Source: Thermoplasmata archaeon (GTDB lineage: Archaea > Thermoplasmatota > Thermoplasmata > Thermoplasmatales > Thermoplasmataceae). Taken from it: a stretch of DNA of 64,000 nucleotides. The position numbers were made by a program, and so were the translations under genes. Below are positions 44,026 to 52,796 of this stretch, one piece after another (position 1 is the first letter of the stretch; each line of letters opens with the position of its first letter). Location of the stretch: contig JAJZXU010000014.1 of assembly GCA_021806235.1 (NCBI GenBank), forward strand, positions 1 to 64,000, read 5' to 3'. Under the pieces are notes generated by a model. That model had not been told where the DNA came from. It saw nothing but the letters and a program-made list of their open reading frames with translations, and made no database searches.

Positions 44026-44967
44026 TTAATTATTTGTGATTTTTTCATTCAGTTTATCTCTGACTATGAGTAATAATATGCCCGGTACTATACCACCGAA
44101 TATTAGTGCCAGTATTCCAAGAACAACACTGTTTTCCTTATATACCTGTTTATAATTCCCACTATTCAGGTATATTAATACCATAAATATTCTCAAAATG
44201 ATATATATATCTACTAACATTATAAATGATGTTAAGTATATCAATTCATATACACCGGAAAAAATTGATATTGCCGGTGCTAGTTTTGAGGTACTGATAA
44301 GATTTGCCGTTACAATAATAGTGTATATCTTATAAACTAAATATATAATAGATATTATAAACGCTATTAATATAATTATTGACTCGTTTCTTATTGTTAA
44401 TTTATCAGGAATGCTGTAATTATATTCGCTTAAGCTTTCAACGCTTTCTTTTTCATTGTCTATAATTATTTTGTAATATTTTTTTTCATCATTAAATGTA
44501 AATTTTGTTATTATAATCCATTTATCTTCTTCCAAATCCTGTGATTCTATCACAACATCATTAACATTGAATTTATTTTTTATTTCGGATCTTGCAATTT
44601 CAATTATATTATTTAATTTAATAATATTATCATAATTAACATCTCTGTATTTATCTGCCGTGATATAATAAATTTCAATAAACAGGGGTATTAAAAAGAA
44701 AACTAATGACAAAAACGATGAAATCATTAATAAAACTATAAAATGTATATAAAACAGTACTTTCCATTTTTTATTGAAGTTTTTACCATAAAAGGTTAAA
44801 AAAATACTTGGAAATGCAACCGCCAAAAACGCTAAGAAGATAAAAAATATCTGGCTTAGACTTATATAATGATTTACATATATAATAAAAATTATAGTAA
44901 ATATGAAGGTTATGAAAGCAATAACCGTATTTATTAAGGGCCATCTATTTATTTTATTATATTTCAT
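44026..44967 (-). CDS. Polytopic membrane protein, partner of the upstream secreted protein
   Basis: 313 residues from the ATG at 44967, with GGTGAT 4 nt upstream. About seven hydrophobic segments: three near the N-terminus (NTVIAFITFIFTIIFIIYV, IFFIFLAFLAVAFPSIFLTF, FLSLVFFLIPLFIEIYYI) and, after a polar middle part, IIILIAFIISIIYLVYKIYT and three more. The polar middle (residues about 120-205) may be a cytoplasmic domain. Family unknown. It follows the secreted protein gene with a 14-nt gap. Confidence 0.65.
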   Translation of the reverse strand: MKYNKINRWPLINTVIAFITFIFTIIFIIYVNHYISLSQIFFIFLAFLAVAFPSIFLTFYGKNFNKKWKVLFYIHFIVLLMISSFLSLVFFLIPLFIEIYYITADKYRDVNYDNIIKLNNIIEIARSEIKNKFNVNDVVIESQDLEEDKWIIITKFTFNDEKKYYKIIIDNEKESVESLSEYNYSIPDKLTIRNESIIILIAFIISIIYLVYKIYTIIVTANLISTSKLAPAISIFSGVYELIYLTSFIMLVDIYIILRIFMVLIYLNSGNYKQVYKENSVVLGILALIFGGIVPGILLLIVRDKLNEKITNN

Positions 44968-44981
44968 TTTTATCACCCTAA

Positions 44982-45725
44982 TTAACTTACTATGTACTGC
45001 ATTACACATTTGTAACCTGAGAAATCACCATTAAATAAAGTGCTGCTGCTATATAATTTTGGAGAATTGTATATAGTATTATGTATATAGGTTACTGTTG
45101 TTCCACTTGAATATGCATGTATGTTGATTTCAGGATAAGCTAACCATGTACAGCTATAAGACCCTGCAAAAATGCCATAAAAACATGCATTGCCATATGC
45201 ACTTACCTCAGTATCCTGACTATTCTCGGATGCATTTATAGATTTATATCCAAGCCACCAGTTATGAGGGGATGATTCTGCTTTTGCACACATTAAATAT
45301 GAATATGAACCTGAGTTGAAATTAGTTACCAAAAGACATGTGCTGGCATACCCGGGATATCCAAACTGTAAGGATTTAATCTGCATTTTATAATATATAG
45401 TATTCGTACTATAAACTATATTATTGGGTACATATGATGTGTTTGATATATATGGTATTAACCTAACTGTATTGTTGTTTTCTATGGAAATATATGCTAT
45501 GAAATAATATTTATAGTTATTAATTGAAACTTTGTATTCAAATATGCCATTATTGAAACTGTTATATAAATTATTAGATGCGGTTACTGCTGGTTTTGTT
45601 GTATTAGTTTGCCGCGTTTCATTCCTCATAGCTGACATTCCTGTCATAGTAATCATAATAAATATAATTACTATGCTTAATAATATTTTGATTTTTTTAT
45701 ACAGAGTATACAAATATTTGTGCAA
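44982..45725 (-). CDS. Putative secreted, cysteine-containing protein
   Basis: 247 residues. The N-terminus (KKIKILLSIVIIFIMITMTG) is a signal peptide or membrane anchor. The remaining 210 residues are Ser/Thr/Asn/Tyr-rich with several N-x-S/T sites, as usual for exoproteins of acidophiles. Five cysteines (in STCLLV, LMCAKA, NACFYG, YSCTWL, YKCVMQ) could form disulfides. No family is recognised; I considered thermopsin-like and G1-type acid peptidases but found no clear catalytic motif. It precedes a membrane protein gene on the same strand. Confidence 0.6.
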   Translation of the reverse strand: MHKYLYTLYKKIKILLSIVIIFIMITMTGMSAMRNETRQTNTTKPAVTASNNLYNSFNNGIFEYKVSINNYKYYFIAYISIENNNTVRLIPYISNTSYVPNNIVYSTNTIYYKMQIKSLQFGYPGYASTCLLVTNFNSGSYSYLMCAKAESSPHNWWLGYKSINASENSQDTEVSAYGNACFYGIFAGSYSCTWLAYPEINIHAYSSGTTVTYIHNTIYNSPKLYSSSTLFNGDFSGYKCVMQYIVS

Positions 45726-45911
45726 TGTTAGACCTTAACACGCGTAGGAAATTAATACACAATTCCTGCTGATCCCCGGTGTTTTTGTGACTACATAGAG
45801 TTTTTCAAGTTCCTCTGGATCAACATTATCATCGGCTTTTACGATTGCCTGCCCATCTCTTAGCGATACATATACCTCCTCAACACCTATGCAACCGTCA
45901 CATGTCATTCC

Positions 45912-46057
45912 GTGACATCCTCCCACGACTAAAGCCGTGGGCTTCCTGTTTCATCGACAGTGCCTCTTTCATGTATTCCAGAGGTCTTACTCCATCTCCC
46001 GCCACCATTTTTGGGTGGTTTATCAGGCTTCAAATCCCCACTGCCCGTGGGTACTCA
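45912..46057 (-). ncRNA. Predicted omegaRNA-like transcript of copy B
   Basis: A TATA-like ATATATAAAT at element position 51-60 predicts a start near element position 80. The transcript would run through four hairpins, including the right-end one, and exit into the HMA gene, where GGAATGACATGTGACGGTTG would serve as the guide-like part. This is by analogy with TnpB omegaRNAs of IS605 elements. No transcript data are available. Confidence 0.35.
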
Positions 46058-46136
46058 AGTATGTAAGTACTTATTCATTTATATATGTTCGCTTTCATCC
46101 CACCCATAAATGGGGTGGGTTTTCTCGCTCACTGTG
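45912..46136 (-). mobile_element. 225-bp IS200/IS605-type miniature element, copy B
   Basis: Reads (minus strand) from CACAGTGAGCGAG to GGGAGGATGTCAC and appears identical to copy A at 61561. It has no coding capacity. The left end is a hairpin CCCACCC/GGGTGGG, and the right end is the subterminal hairpin CCCACG/CGTGGG, as in IS605-group elements. It sits directly 3' of TTTAT with no target duplication; excision restores the HMA gene exactly. TnpA and TnpB must come from an autonomous copy elsewhere. Confidence 0.85.
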
Positions 46137-46294
46137 ATAAATCCTTAATTCCGTATTTTTTGCCATAATATTACATTGAATGGCGGCATTAGTGTTGATA
46201 AGCAAATAAAAATTTACATTAATTTTAACATATTAATAGTTGCGTGTTTATTCCTTTTGAAAAATCTTATATAATATTTTGACGTATCGTATCC

Positions 46295-48055
46295 ATGGAT
46301 GATGTAATAGTAAGAATAGGTGGTGCTGCAGGTGACGGAGTGCAATCTGCGGGTTTAATATTAACAAAAACATTTTCAAGAAATGGTTTATACGTGAGCA
46401 CATACAATTATTACCAGAGCCTTATACGTGGTGGTCAGGGCTGGTATCAGATAAGAACATCAGAAGAGGTTGTGAAAAACCAGGGTTCCGGCTTGGATGT
46501 GTTAATAGCACTGAATGAGGATGCATTAAACAGGCATACAGATGAAAATATAAATGAAGGCGGTGCGTCTCCATTAAGCGGCATAGCAATTTTTGATGGC
46601 GTAATGATAACAAACTACAATAAAAATAGTAATGTAAAATATTGCCCGGTTCCATTAAGAGACATAGCACTGAAATATGACAAGAACCCGCTATTAAAAA
46701 ATACAGTGGCATTGGGGGCAACAATAGCATCTTTGGGTGTTGGCTTTAATGCATTTGCCAATGTGATAAGGGAGGTCTTCGGCAAAAAGGGGAAAATAGC
46801 TGAATTAAATGTAAACGCTGCCAAAGAAGGTTATGATTATTTCATGGATAATTATTCTGTATATAAAAAAGTAAAAACAATAAAAAGAAAAATGTATGCA
46901 AGTACTGGTGGCGATGCTGTTGGGTTTGGTGGAATAAATGCAGGCATGCAAATGTATTTTGCATACCCCATGACACCTGCGTCATCGGTAATGCAATTCT
47001 TTTCCACACATGCAAAAAAATATAATATATTTGTAAAGGTAACTGAGGATGAAATATCCGCAATAAATGCTGCTATAGGTGCAAATTATGCGGGTGTTAG
47101 GACAATGACAGGTAGTTCCGGTGGTGGCTTTGCACTGATGACAGAAGGAGTGGGATTATCAGCTATGACTGAAGTACCACTGGTGGTCTATGAAGCACAG
47201 AGACCGGGACCCTCTACAGGTTTGCCAACAAAAACCGAGCAGGGTGATTTAAACCAGGTTATTGGAGCAGGCCAGGGTGATTTTCCAAGGATAGTGCTGG
47301 CACCGGGAAACATTACGGATGCTTTTAACCTTACAAAAGAGGCATTTAACCTTGCTTATAAATACCAGTTACCTGTGTTTATTATGTCTGATCTGTATCT
47401 TGCTGAGCATGTTGAAACTTTATTAAACATAGATCTTGATTATATAATGGATAATGGTTTAATGGCTAAGGATAATGAAGAAAACTATAAAAGGTATGAA
47501 TTTACTGATAGCGGTATATCAAAAAGGGCTGTTCCGGGGCAGAAAGGATTAATGCATAACGAAGATTCCGATGAACATGATGAATATGGCAATGTTGTCA
47601 GTGATCAGGTAACTGACCCAAAAATAAGGATGCTTTCTGTTGAAAAAAGAATGAGAAAAATTGAGGATTATATAAAAAATATGCCACCGACAAGAACATA
47701 TAAAATAGAAGAGGCGGATTATTTAGTAGTACAGTGGGGATCAACACGTGGGGCTGTTGAAGAAGTCATAGATAAACTCAGAGGAGAGGATATTAAAATA
47801 GGAGCAGTAGAAATAGACCACATATTCCCATTAAACCCGGATATTAAAAACTATCTGAAAAATAAAAAGAGAATAATAGTTGTGGAAAACAATTATTCCG
47901 GCCAATTAAATAAACTGTTAAAATCCGAATTTCTTATAAATACTGATTTTATAGGAAAATATGATGGAGAAGCATTTTATCCAGATGAACTTAAAAATAG
48001 TATTGAGGGAAAGATAAATGAGAAATATGAAAAAATAAAAATAAGGGGTGAATAA
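46295..48055 (+). CDS. korA: 2-oxoacid:ferredoxin oxidoreductase, alpha subunit (gamma-alpha fusion)
   Basis: 586 residues. Residues 1-190 are the gamma domain (IVRIGGAAGDGVQSAGLILTK start) and 200-586 the alpha part, as in the two-subunit crenarchaeal and Thermoplasma enzymes. MQMYFAYPMTPASSVMQFFS holds the YPxTP motif, and VRTMTGSSGGGFALMTEGV plus EAQRPGPSTGLPTKTEQGDL are the substrate-binding parts. Together with KorB it decarboxylates 2-oxoacids (2-oxoglutarate, pyruvate) to acyl-CoA while reducing ferredoxin. TATA-like CTTATATAATATT lies 20-30 nt upstream of the ATG. Confidence 0.93.
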   Translation: MDDVIVRIGGAAGDGVQSAGLILTKTFSRNGLYVSTYNYYQSLIRGGQGWYQIRTSEEVVKNQGSGLDVLIALNEDALNRHTDENINEGGASPLSGIAIFDGVMITNYNKNSNVKYCPVPLRDIALKYDKNPLLKNTVALGATIASLGVGFNAFANVIREVFGKKGKIAELNVNAAKEGYDYFMDNYSVYKKVKTIKRKMYASTGGDAVGFGGINAGMQMYFAYPMTPASSVMQFFSTHAKKYNIFVKVTEDEISAINAAIGANYAGVRTMTGSSGGGFALMTEGVGLSAMTEVPLVVYEAQRPGPSTGLPTKTEQGDLNQVIGAGQGDFPRIVLAPGNITDAFNLTKEAFNLAYKYQLPVFIMSDLYLAEHVETLLNIDLDYIMDNGLMAKDNEENYKRYEFTDSGISKRAVPGQKGLMHNEDSDEHDEYGNVVSDQVTDPKIRMLSVEKRMRKIEDYIKNMPPTRTYKIEEADYLVVQWGSTRGAVEEVIDKLRGEDIKIGAVEIDHIFPLNPDIKNYLKNKKRIIVVENNYSGQLNKLLKSEFLINTDFIGKYDGEAFYPDELKNSIEGKINEKYEKIKIRGE

Positions 48056-48056
48056 A

Positions 48057-48914
48057 TTGTTATCTGTGGAATCATATAAGGGGAAAGTAGCACCTGACTG
48101 GTGCCCGGGCTGTGGAAATTTCGCACAGTTAAGAGCTATATCGGCAGCACTGGCAGAATTAAATATAGAGCCGGAAAATGCGGTTATAACTTCTGGAATA
48201 GGATGTTCCAGTAATATGCCAGAATTTATCAATGCTTATGGATACCATGGCTTACATGGAAGGTTAGTGCCGGTGGCTGCAGGTATAAAATGGGCAAATC
48301 CTGATTTAACCGTAATAGGATACGGTGGTGACGGTGATGGTTATTTTGAGGGTACACAGCATTTATACCATTTTGCAAAGAGAAATGTTGATATAACGTA
48401 TATGGTATCCGACAATCAGGTATTTGGCCTAACAACAGGCCAAGCATCTCCAACAACTCCAATAGGGAGAAAAACAAAAAATACGCCAGACGGCAATATA
48501 GAGCCACCGTTCAACCCATTGCAATACGTACTAACGGCAGGGGCGTCATTTGTTGCCAGGGGATTTTCTGGTGATATAAAAACTCTAACAGAAATAACAA
48601 AGGAAGCAATAAAACACAAGGGCTTTTCATTTATTGATGTATTAAGTCCATGCCCTACATATAACAAATTTAATGGCTATGATTTTTACCGTAAAACATT
48701 TTACAGATTAGAAAATAATAATAAAGAGGATTTTTATGAAGCGTATAAACACGCATCCGAATGGGGAGATCAACCACATAGCATACCAACGGGCATATTT
48801 TATGAGGTTAATAAAACAAGATATGAGGATGCTGATGAAGTTTTATCTAAGGGTTCATTGAAAAAGACAGCACCGTATAAATTAACTGAAGATGACCTGA
48901 CAGAATTTTATTAA
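48057..48914 (+). CDS. korB: 2-oxoacid:ferredoxin oxidoreductase, beta subunit
   Basis: 285 residues from a TTG at 48057, preceded by GGGGTGA at a good distance; a GTG at 48048 lies inside that site and would overlap korA by 8 nt. The N-terminal DWCPGCGNFAQLRAISAALA gives two ligands of the [4Fe-4S] cluster. GIGCSSNMPEF and SPCPTYNKF give the other two, and VIGYGGDGDGYFEGTQHLYH binds thiamin diphosphate-Mg. It pairs with korA as a heterodimer. Confidence 0.92.
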   Translation: MLSVESYKGKVAPDWCPGCGNFAQLRAISAALAELNIEPENAVITSGIGCSSNMPEFINAYGYHGLHGRLVPVAAGIKWANPDLTVIGYGGDGDGYFEGTQHLYHFAKRNVDITYMVSDNQVFGLTTGQASPTTPIGRKTKNTPDGNIEPPFNPLQYVLTAGASFVARGFSGDIKTLTEITKEAIKHKGFSFIDVLSPCPTYNKFNGYDFYRKTFYRLENNNKEDFYEAYKHASEWGDQPHSIPTGIFYEVNKTRYEDADEVLSKGSLKKTAPYKLTEDDLTEFY

Positions 48915-48924
48915 ATTTAATTTT

Positions 48925-49221
48925 TTATATATATTTTAGCCATTCCATTACCGGGTCATCTTCATCTTCTAACTCAATTTCTGTTTTATTTTCACTACTT
49001 ACCGTTACAAATCTATAAAAGTATACCTTATCATTTATGACCTTACCATGCATTATATGCTCAACCTGCTCCCCATTGGGGAAATGTTCAACCTGTTCAG
49101 GTAAAAATGGTATAAAATGTAATTCTATTAAATCATTTTGCTCTATAATGCCAAATGCAGAGTTTTTCATTACATATGCTTTTAATTTTCCTATTCCTAT
49201 TGATGGTTTATCTTCTATCAT
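48925..49221 (-). CDS. Small acidic protein, function unknown
   Basis: 98 residues from the ATG at 49221; the upstream extension reads into the insertion sequence and is not convincing. The sequence starts MIEDKPSIGIGKLKAYVMKN and contains a duplicated EQVEH stretch (FLPEQVEHFPNGEQVEHIMH) and an acidic C-terminus (EIELEDEDDPVMEWLKYI). No family recognised. It is convergent to korB. Confidence 0.5.
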   Translation of the reverse strand: MIEDKPSIGIGKLKAYVMKNSAFGIIEQNDLIELHFIPFLPEQVEHFPNGEQVEHIMHGKVINDKVYFYRFVTVSSENKTEIELEDEDDPVMEWLKYI

Positions 49222-49333
49222 TAAATAATGAATTATAGATCTGTATATAATTATTATTAGAATGATTTTAGCATTATTACACACCAAAAAAATGTTACCC
49301 GTTTCATATCCGGCAAGAGGTATAGTGCTCCTC

Positions 49334-50590
49334 GATAGTGTACACAAATTGCTGTAAATTTAAAAAGGTCCTGCACATTCAGAATTGAAAGGTGAGAAAA
49401 ATGCAGGACCAAATAGATATAATAAAAGGAATGGTAAATAGTTATCTAAATGACAGTAAGGAAGGAAAGAAACAGTTAGTAGAGTGGTTTCTAAATTCAG
49501 TAATGGAGGAGGAAGCAAATATACAGGTAAATTCATTGCCATACTGGAGAAAGGATGATAGAAAAGGCTACAGGAATGGTTCAAGGAAAAGAACATTAAA
49601 AACATCAGATGGTGAATTGGAACTAAAGAAGCCACAGATAAGGGAATTCCCTTTTCAAACTAAGGTATTTGAGAAATATTCAGGGGTTGAAAAGGCACTG
49701 GATTCAGTTATATTGGAATCATATATACAGGGAGTATCAACCATGGATGTAATGAATGTAGTCAGATCATTGGGAGTGGAAAATATATCAGCAACATATG
49801 TTTCATCATTAGCATCTGAACCTGGCATAAATGTAAAATCATTTATGGAAAAAACAATAGATAAGGAAATTAAATTCCTGTACATAGATGCTACATATTT
49901 CAAAGTCAGGGAAGAAGGAACATATAGAAATAAGGCACTGTATGTATGCATTGGAATAGATAATGAAGGAATGGAGGAAATATTATCATGCAGATTGTAT
50001 GATTCAGAAACAGAAATAGAATGGGAAATATTCTTTGATGACCTTAAGGAAAGAGGTTTGAAAGGTGTAGAAATGGTAATATCCGATGGCCATAAGGGAA
50101 TACAGGGAGCTGTAGAGAGATCTTTCTTAGGTGCATCATGGCAGTACTGCCATATCCACTTTATGAGGAACTTAAACAAACTAATACCAAAGAAGAAGCA
50201 ATTATCTATAATGCAGATAGTAAAACAGGCATTGGAGAATGAAACACTTTTGCCATATGTACAGGATATCCTTGTTAAGGAGGGATTGAACAAAGCATCA
50301 GACATGTTTGACAGATATTACCCTTCATTATACAATTATAAGGCATATAATGAAGCAAACCATAGAATATTAAAGACTGCTAATGTAATTGAGAGGCTAA
50401 ATTTAGAATTTAAGAGGAGAACTAAGAAGATAGCTGCATTCCCATCTGAGCAATCACTTCTAAGGCTTGCTGTAATCATAATGATGGACATTAATGAGGA
50501 ATGGCTAACAGGAAGGAAATATATAAATATGGAGGTAGATTAAGGTTGTATAGGACCTTTTTAAATTTACAGCAAATTCAATACACTATC
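49334..50590 (+). mobile_element. IS256-family insertion sequence, intact
   Basis: About 1257 bp with one transposase gene. The imperfect terminal inverted repeats begin GATAGTGTA on both ends and share TTGCTGTAAATTTAAA and the following AAGGTCCT; roughly 36 of 43 positions agree. The flanks (TGCTCCTC before, AATATTCT after) show no 8-9 bp target duplication, which IS256-type elements normally make. The insertion may have been rearranged after transposition. It lies between korB and the phosphoesterase. Confidence 0.85.
49401..50543 (+). CDS. IS256-family (mutator-type) transposase
   Basis: 380 residues from the ATG at 49401, with AAAGGTGAG about 10 nt upstream; a GTG at 49392 overlaps that site. 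DDE catalytic residues: Asp in FLYIDATYFKVREEG, Asp in MVISDGHKGIQGA, Glu in NVIERLNLEFKRRTK. The Cys-His pair in WQYCHIHFMRNLNKLIPKKK, diagnostic for this family, is present. The gene is full length and unbroken, so the element may still be active. Confidence 0.93.
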   Translation: MQDQIDIIKGMVNSYLNDSKEGKKQLVEWFLNSVMEEEANIQVNSLPYWRKDDRKGYRNGSRKRTLKTSDGELELKKPQIREFPFQTKVFEKYSGVEKALDSVILESYIQGVSTMDVMNVVRSLGVENISATYVSSLASEPGINVKSFMEKTIDKEIKFLYIDATYFKVREEGTYRNKALYVCIGIDNEGMEEILSCRLYDSETEIEWEIFFDDLKERGLKGVEMVISDGHKGIQGAVERSFLGASWQYCHIHFMRNLNKLIPKKKQLSIMQIVKQALENETLLPYVQDILVKEGLNKASDMFDRYYPSLYNYKAYNEANHRILKTANVIERLNLEFKRRTKKIAAFPSEQSLLRLAVIIMMDINEEWLTGRKYINMEVD

Positions 50591-50649
50591 AATATTCTTT
50601 TAATGCGTACAGTTTTATAAGTCAATATATTCTATTACAAATCCATAGA

Positions 50650-51447
50650 ATGCATTTATATGTTAATATTTTTAATTATAGTAAAAGTTATTATTTCATT
50701 TTTAATGATTGTATTGAATTGAAGGAGATACAGATAACAAAGAATGTTTTCATTTCGGATTTATACTGCGTATATCTAAAGGATATCTCGGCAGTTGTTA
50801 TCTCGGATTTGCACCTGGGCTTCGAAGAGGAAATGAATCTCCATGGTTTGTTTTTACCGAAATTACAGAGAAACCATATAGAAAATATGGTTGATAATAT
50901 TCTTGATACATATTCTCCGGATAAATTAATAATAAATGGGGATTTCAAACAGGAATTCTCAAGAAATCTGCCACAGGAATGGGATGATGTAAATCATTTT
51001 ATAGACAGGTATAAAAAAGAAACAGAATTGATATTTGTAAGGGGCAATCATGATAATTATCTAATGACAATATTGAAATCAAATAAAATAGATATGTACG
51101 ACTATTATGAAACGGATAATTACTATATTTATCACGGTGACAGGGACAGATCATTAAAAAAACTTACAATACTCGGGCATGAGCACCCATCCATAGTCCT
51201 GAGGGATGAGATAGGCAGCGTATTTAAAATACCTGCATTTGTTTTCAATAATGATTACAGGGTTTTAATAACGCCAGCAATGAGTTTCTTTTCGTCCGGA
51301 ACGGATGTTTCAGAATCACTCTTAAGTGATGAACATTTTACACCTGTATTAAAGAATGTATCGAATAAATTCAGGGCATATGGCATTACAGAGGATTTTG
51401 GATTGCTGGATTTCGGTTATATAACAGATATTTCACAGCATGTTTAA
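50650..51447 (+). CDS. Metallophosphoesterase, archaeal YbbF/MJ0037-like
   Basis: 265 residues as marked; the first 24 may be untranslated since homology seems to start around VFISDLYCVYLKD. Metal-binding motifs: VVISDLHLGFEEEMNLHG, LIINGDFKQEFS, LIFVRGNHDNYL, then YIYHGDRD and TILGHEHPSIVLRD. This is the calcineurin-like fold, related to DNA-repair-linked archaeal phosphoesterases that sit near helicase genes, but no helicase is next to it here. Substrate unknown. Confidence 0.85.
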   Translation: MHLYVNIFNYSKSYYFIFNDCIELKEIQITKNVFISDLYCVYLKDISAVVISDLHLGFEEEMNLHGLFLPKLQRNHIENMVDNILDTYSPDKLIINGDFKQEFSRNLPQEWDDVNHFIDRYKKETELIFVRGNHDNYLMTILKSNKIDMYDYYETDNYYIYHGDRDRSLKKLTILGHEHPSIVLRDEIGSVFKIPAFVFNNDYRVLITPAMSFFSSGTDVSESLLSDEHFTPVLKNVSNKFRAYGITEDFGLLDFGYITDISQHV

Positions 51448-51449
51448 TT

Positions 51450-52568
51450 CTATTTTTTATAATCTCTTCTGTCGTAACCGTTGTAAATTGCCCTGGGTCT
51501 TATTAATCTCTCCTGTTTTTCAACGTATTCTATTATATGTGCCAGTATTCCTGATACCCTGGATAAGCCAAATAATGTTGTAAACATATCTACTGGAAAT
51601 CCGATTGCATTGAAAACTATTCCAGAGTAAAAATCGGTATTTGTGTATATGCCCTTCGGGCTAAATGTTTTGACTCCAAGGGCTTCCAGTCTTTTTGCTA
51701 TCTCCAGTATATTTTTCTGATCCGGAGCTGTACTTAATTTATCCGCATACTTTTTAAAACTTGTTAATCTTGGATCATATGTTCTATAAACCCTGTGACC
51801 TAACCCAATTAATCTTTTTTTATCATCTATTATATTTTTATTAAACCATGGCTCCACATTTTCTGGAGTTTTTATCTCCAAAAATTGTTTATATGCTCCT
51901 TCGGCAGCTCCACCATGCAATGGTCCCCGCAATGCGGCTATTGCGGATACCAGAGATGAATACATATCTGATAATGTTGAGGCTGTCACAAGGGCCGATG
52001 TAGTTGAAGCGGGTATCTCATGGTCCATATACAGTATTAATGCAGAATCCATGGCATTTATCTTATCATCATCTATTTTATCAAAACATGCCCTTAGAAA
52101 TGTTGATGCATAATTTTTATCTGGAACCGGGTCTATTATATCCCTGCCGGATTTCAATCTGTATATATTTGCAACTATTGATAACACATTGCCCAGAATT
52201 TCCGGAATTATTTCCATATCATTTTTTTCACTGTACTTATAATTTGATTCCACAGAGGACCTTGCCGATAAAACGGTCTGGAGTATACCTAAAGAGTCGG
52301 CTTTTTCGGGTAGTTCTTTTAAAATATTCTTCATATAATCTGGCAGCTTCAAATTTTTATTTATCTGGTTTTTAAAATTTTGCAATTCACTTTCATCCGG
52401 CAATTCACCAAAAAGCATCAGGTATGATACCTCTTCAAATGAAGATTTCTCTGCCAGTTCATTTATATCATAGCCGCGATAGCGCATTATACCCTTATTT
52501 CCATCTATGTATGTCAATGCAGTGTATTTTATATAAACGTTTTCAAGTCCTGGGCTTACTTCTGTCAT
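51450..52568 (-). CDS. gltA: Citrate synthase or 2-methylcitrate synthase
   Basis: 372 residues, archaeal-type short form. Active-site parts: ALILYMDHEIPASTTSALVT (His), RGPLHGGAAEGAYKQFLE (His), IGLGHRVYRTYDPRLTSFKK, and the C-terminal RLIRPRAIYNGYD. Its position with prpB and prpD suggests a role with propionyl-CoA (methylcitrate cycle), but citrate synthases of this class often use both acyl-CoAs. A small open frame and 228 nt separate it from prpB. Confidence 0.9.
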   Translation of the reverse strand: MTEVSPGLENVYIKYTALTYIDGNKGIMRYRGYDINELAEKSSFEEVSYLMLFGELPDESELQNFKNQINKNLKLPDYMKNILKELPEKADSLGILQTVLSARSSVESNYKYSEKNDMEIIPEILGNVLSIVANIYRLKSGRDIIDPVPDKNYASTFLRACFDKIDDDKINAMDSALILYMDHEIPASTTSALVTASTLSDMYSSLVSAIAALRGPLHGGAAEGAYKQFLEIKTPENVEPWFNKNIIDDKKRLIGLGHRVYRTYDPRLTSFKKYADKLSTAPDQKNILEIAKRLEALGVKTFSPKGIYTNTDFYSGIVFNAIGFPVDMFTTLFGLSRVSGILAHIIEYVEKQERLIRPRAIYNGYDRRDYKK

Positions 52569-52613
52569 AGATAAGTAATACGTTATAGTTATAAAAAGTT
52601 TGGATATATAACT

Positions 52614-52730
52614 CTATGGTCTGATGCTTTTTGTGCCAGTATCAACAGGTACGTTAAGATAGTGCATTTTTAGACAATAGGCATTTGCCATTGCATTATT
52701 TATTAACTTGATATTATCATTAATTTTCAT
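52614..52730 (-). CDS. Possible 38-residue small protein between citrate synthase and prpB
   Basis: ATG at 52730 to TAG at 52614: MKINDNIKLINNAMANAYCL then KMHYLNVPVDTGTKSIRP. The A/T-rich upstream has a TATA-like TATATAATATTTAAA about 25 nt before. It could be a genuine small protein or a remnant; no family is seen. Confidence is low because short frames occur by chance. Confidence 0.25.
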   Translation of the reverse strand: MKINDNIKLINNAMANAYCLKMHYLNVPVDTGTKSIRP

Positions 52731-52796
52731 AAACAATAATTATTATATAGAATTTAAATATTATATAAATAAGCATATATTAATATAAATTTATAA

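Larger units (their letters stand above)
45735..46166 (-). pseudogene. Heavy-metal-associated (HMA) domain protein split by a 225-bp mobile element
   Basis: Removing the element at 45912-46136 rejoins one 68-codon frame: MAKNTELRIYGMTCDGC is followed by the rest of a ferredoxin-like HMA domain and a TAA at 45735. GMTCDGC is the CxxC metal-binding loop of copper chaperones and transporter domains. As it stands, the first ten codons (ATG at 46166) are cut off by the element. The remaining part could start at an internal ATG helped by GGGAGG in the element's end, but would lack the first beta strand. It is likely inactivated. Confidence 0.85.

Noticed and set aside
45937-46137. 66-residue open frame repeated at 61560-61760, which could look like a conserved protein
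   Set aside because: Both copies lie inside the identical 225-bp mobile element on the strand opposite to its ends; identity is due to the element, and there is no codon pattern of a gene.
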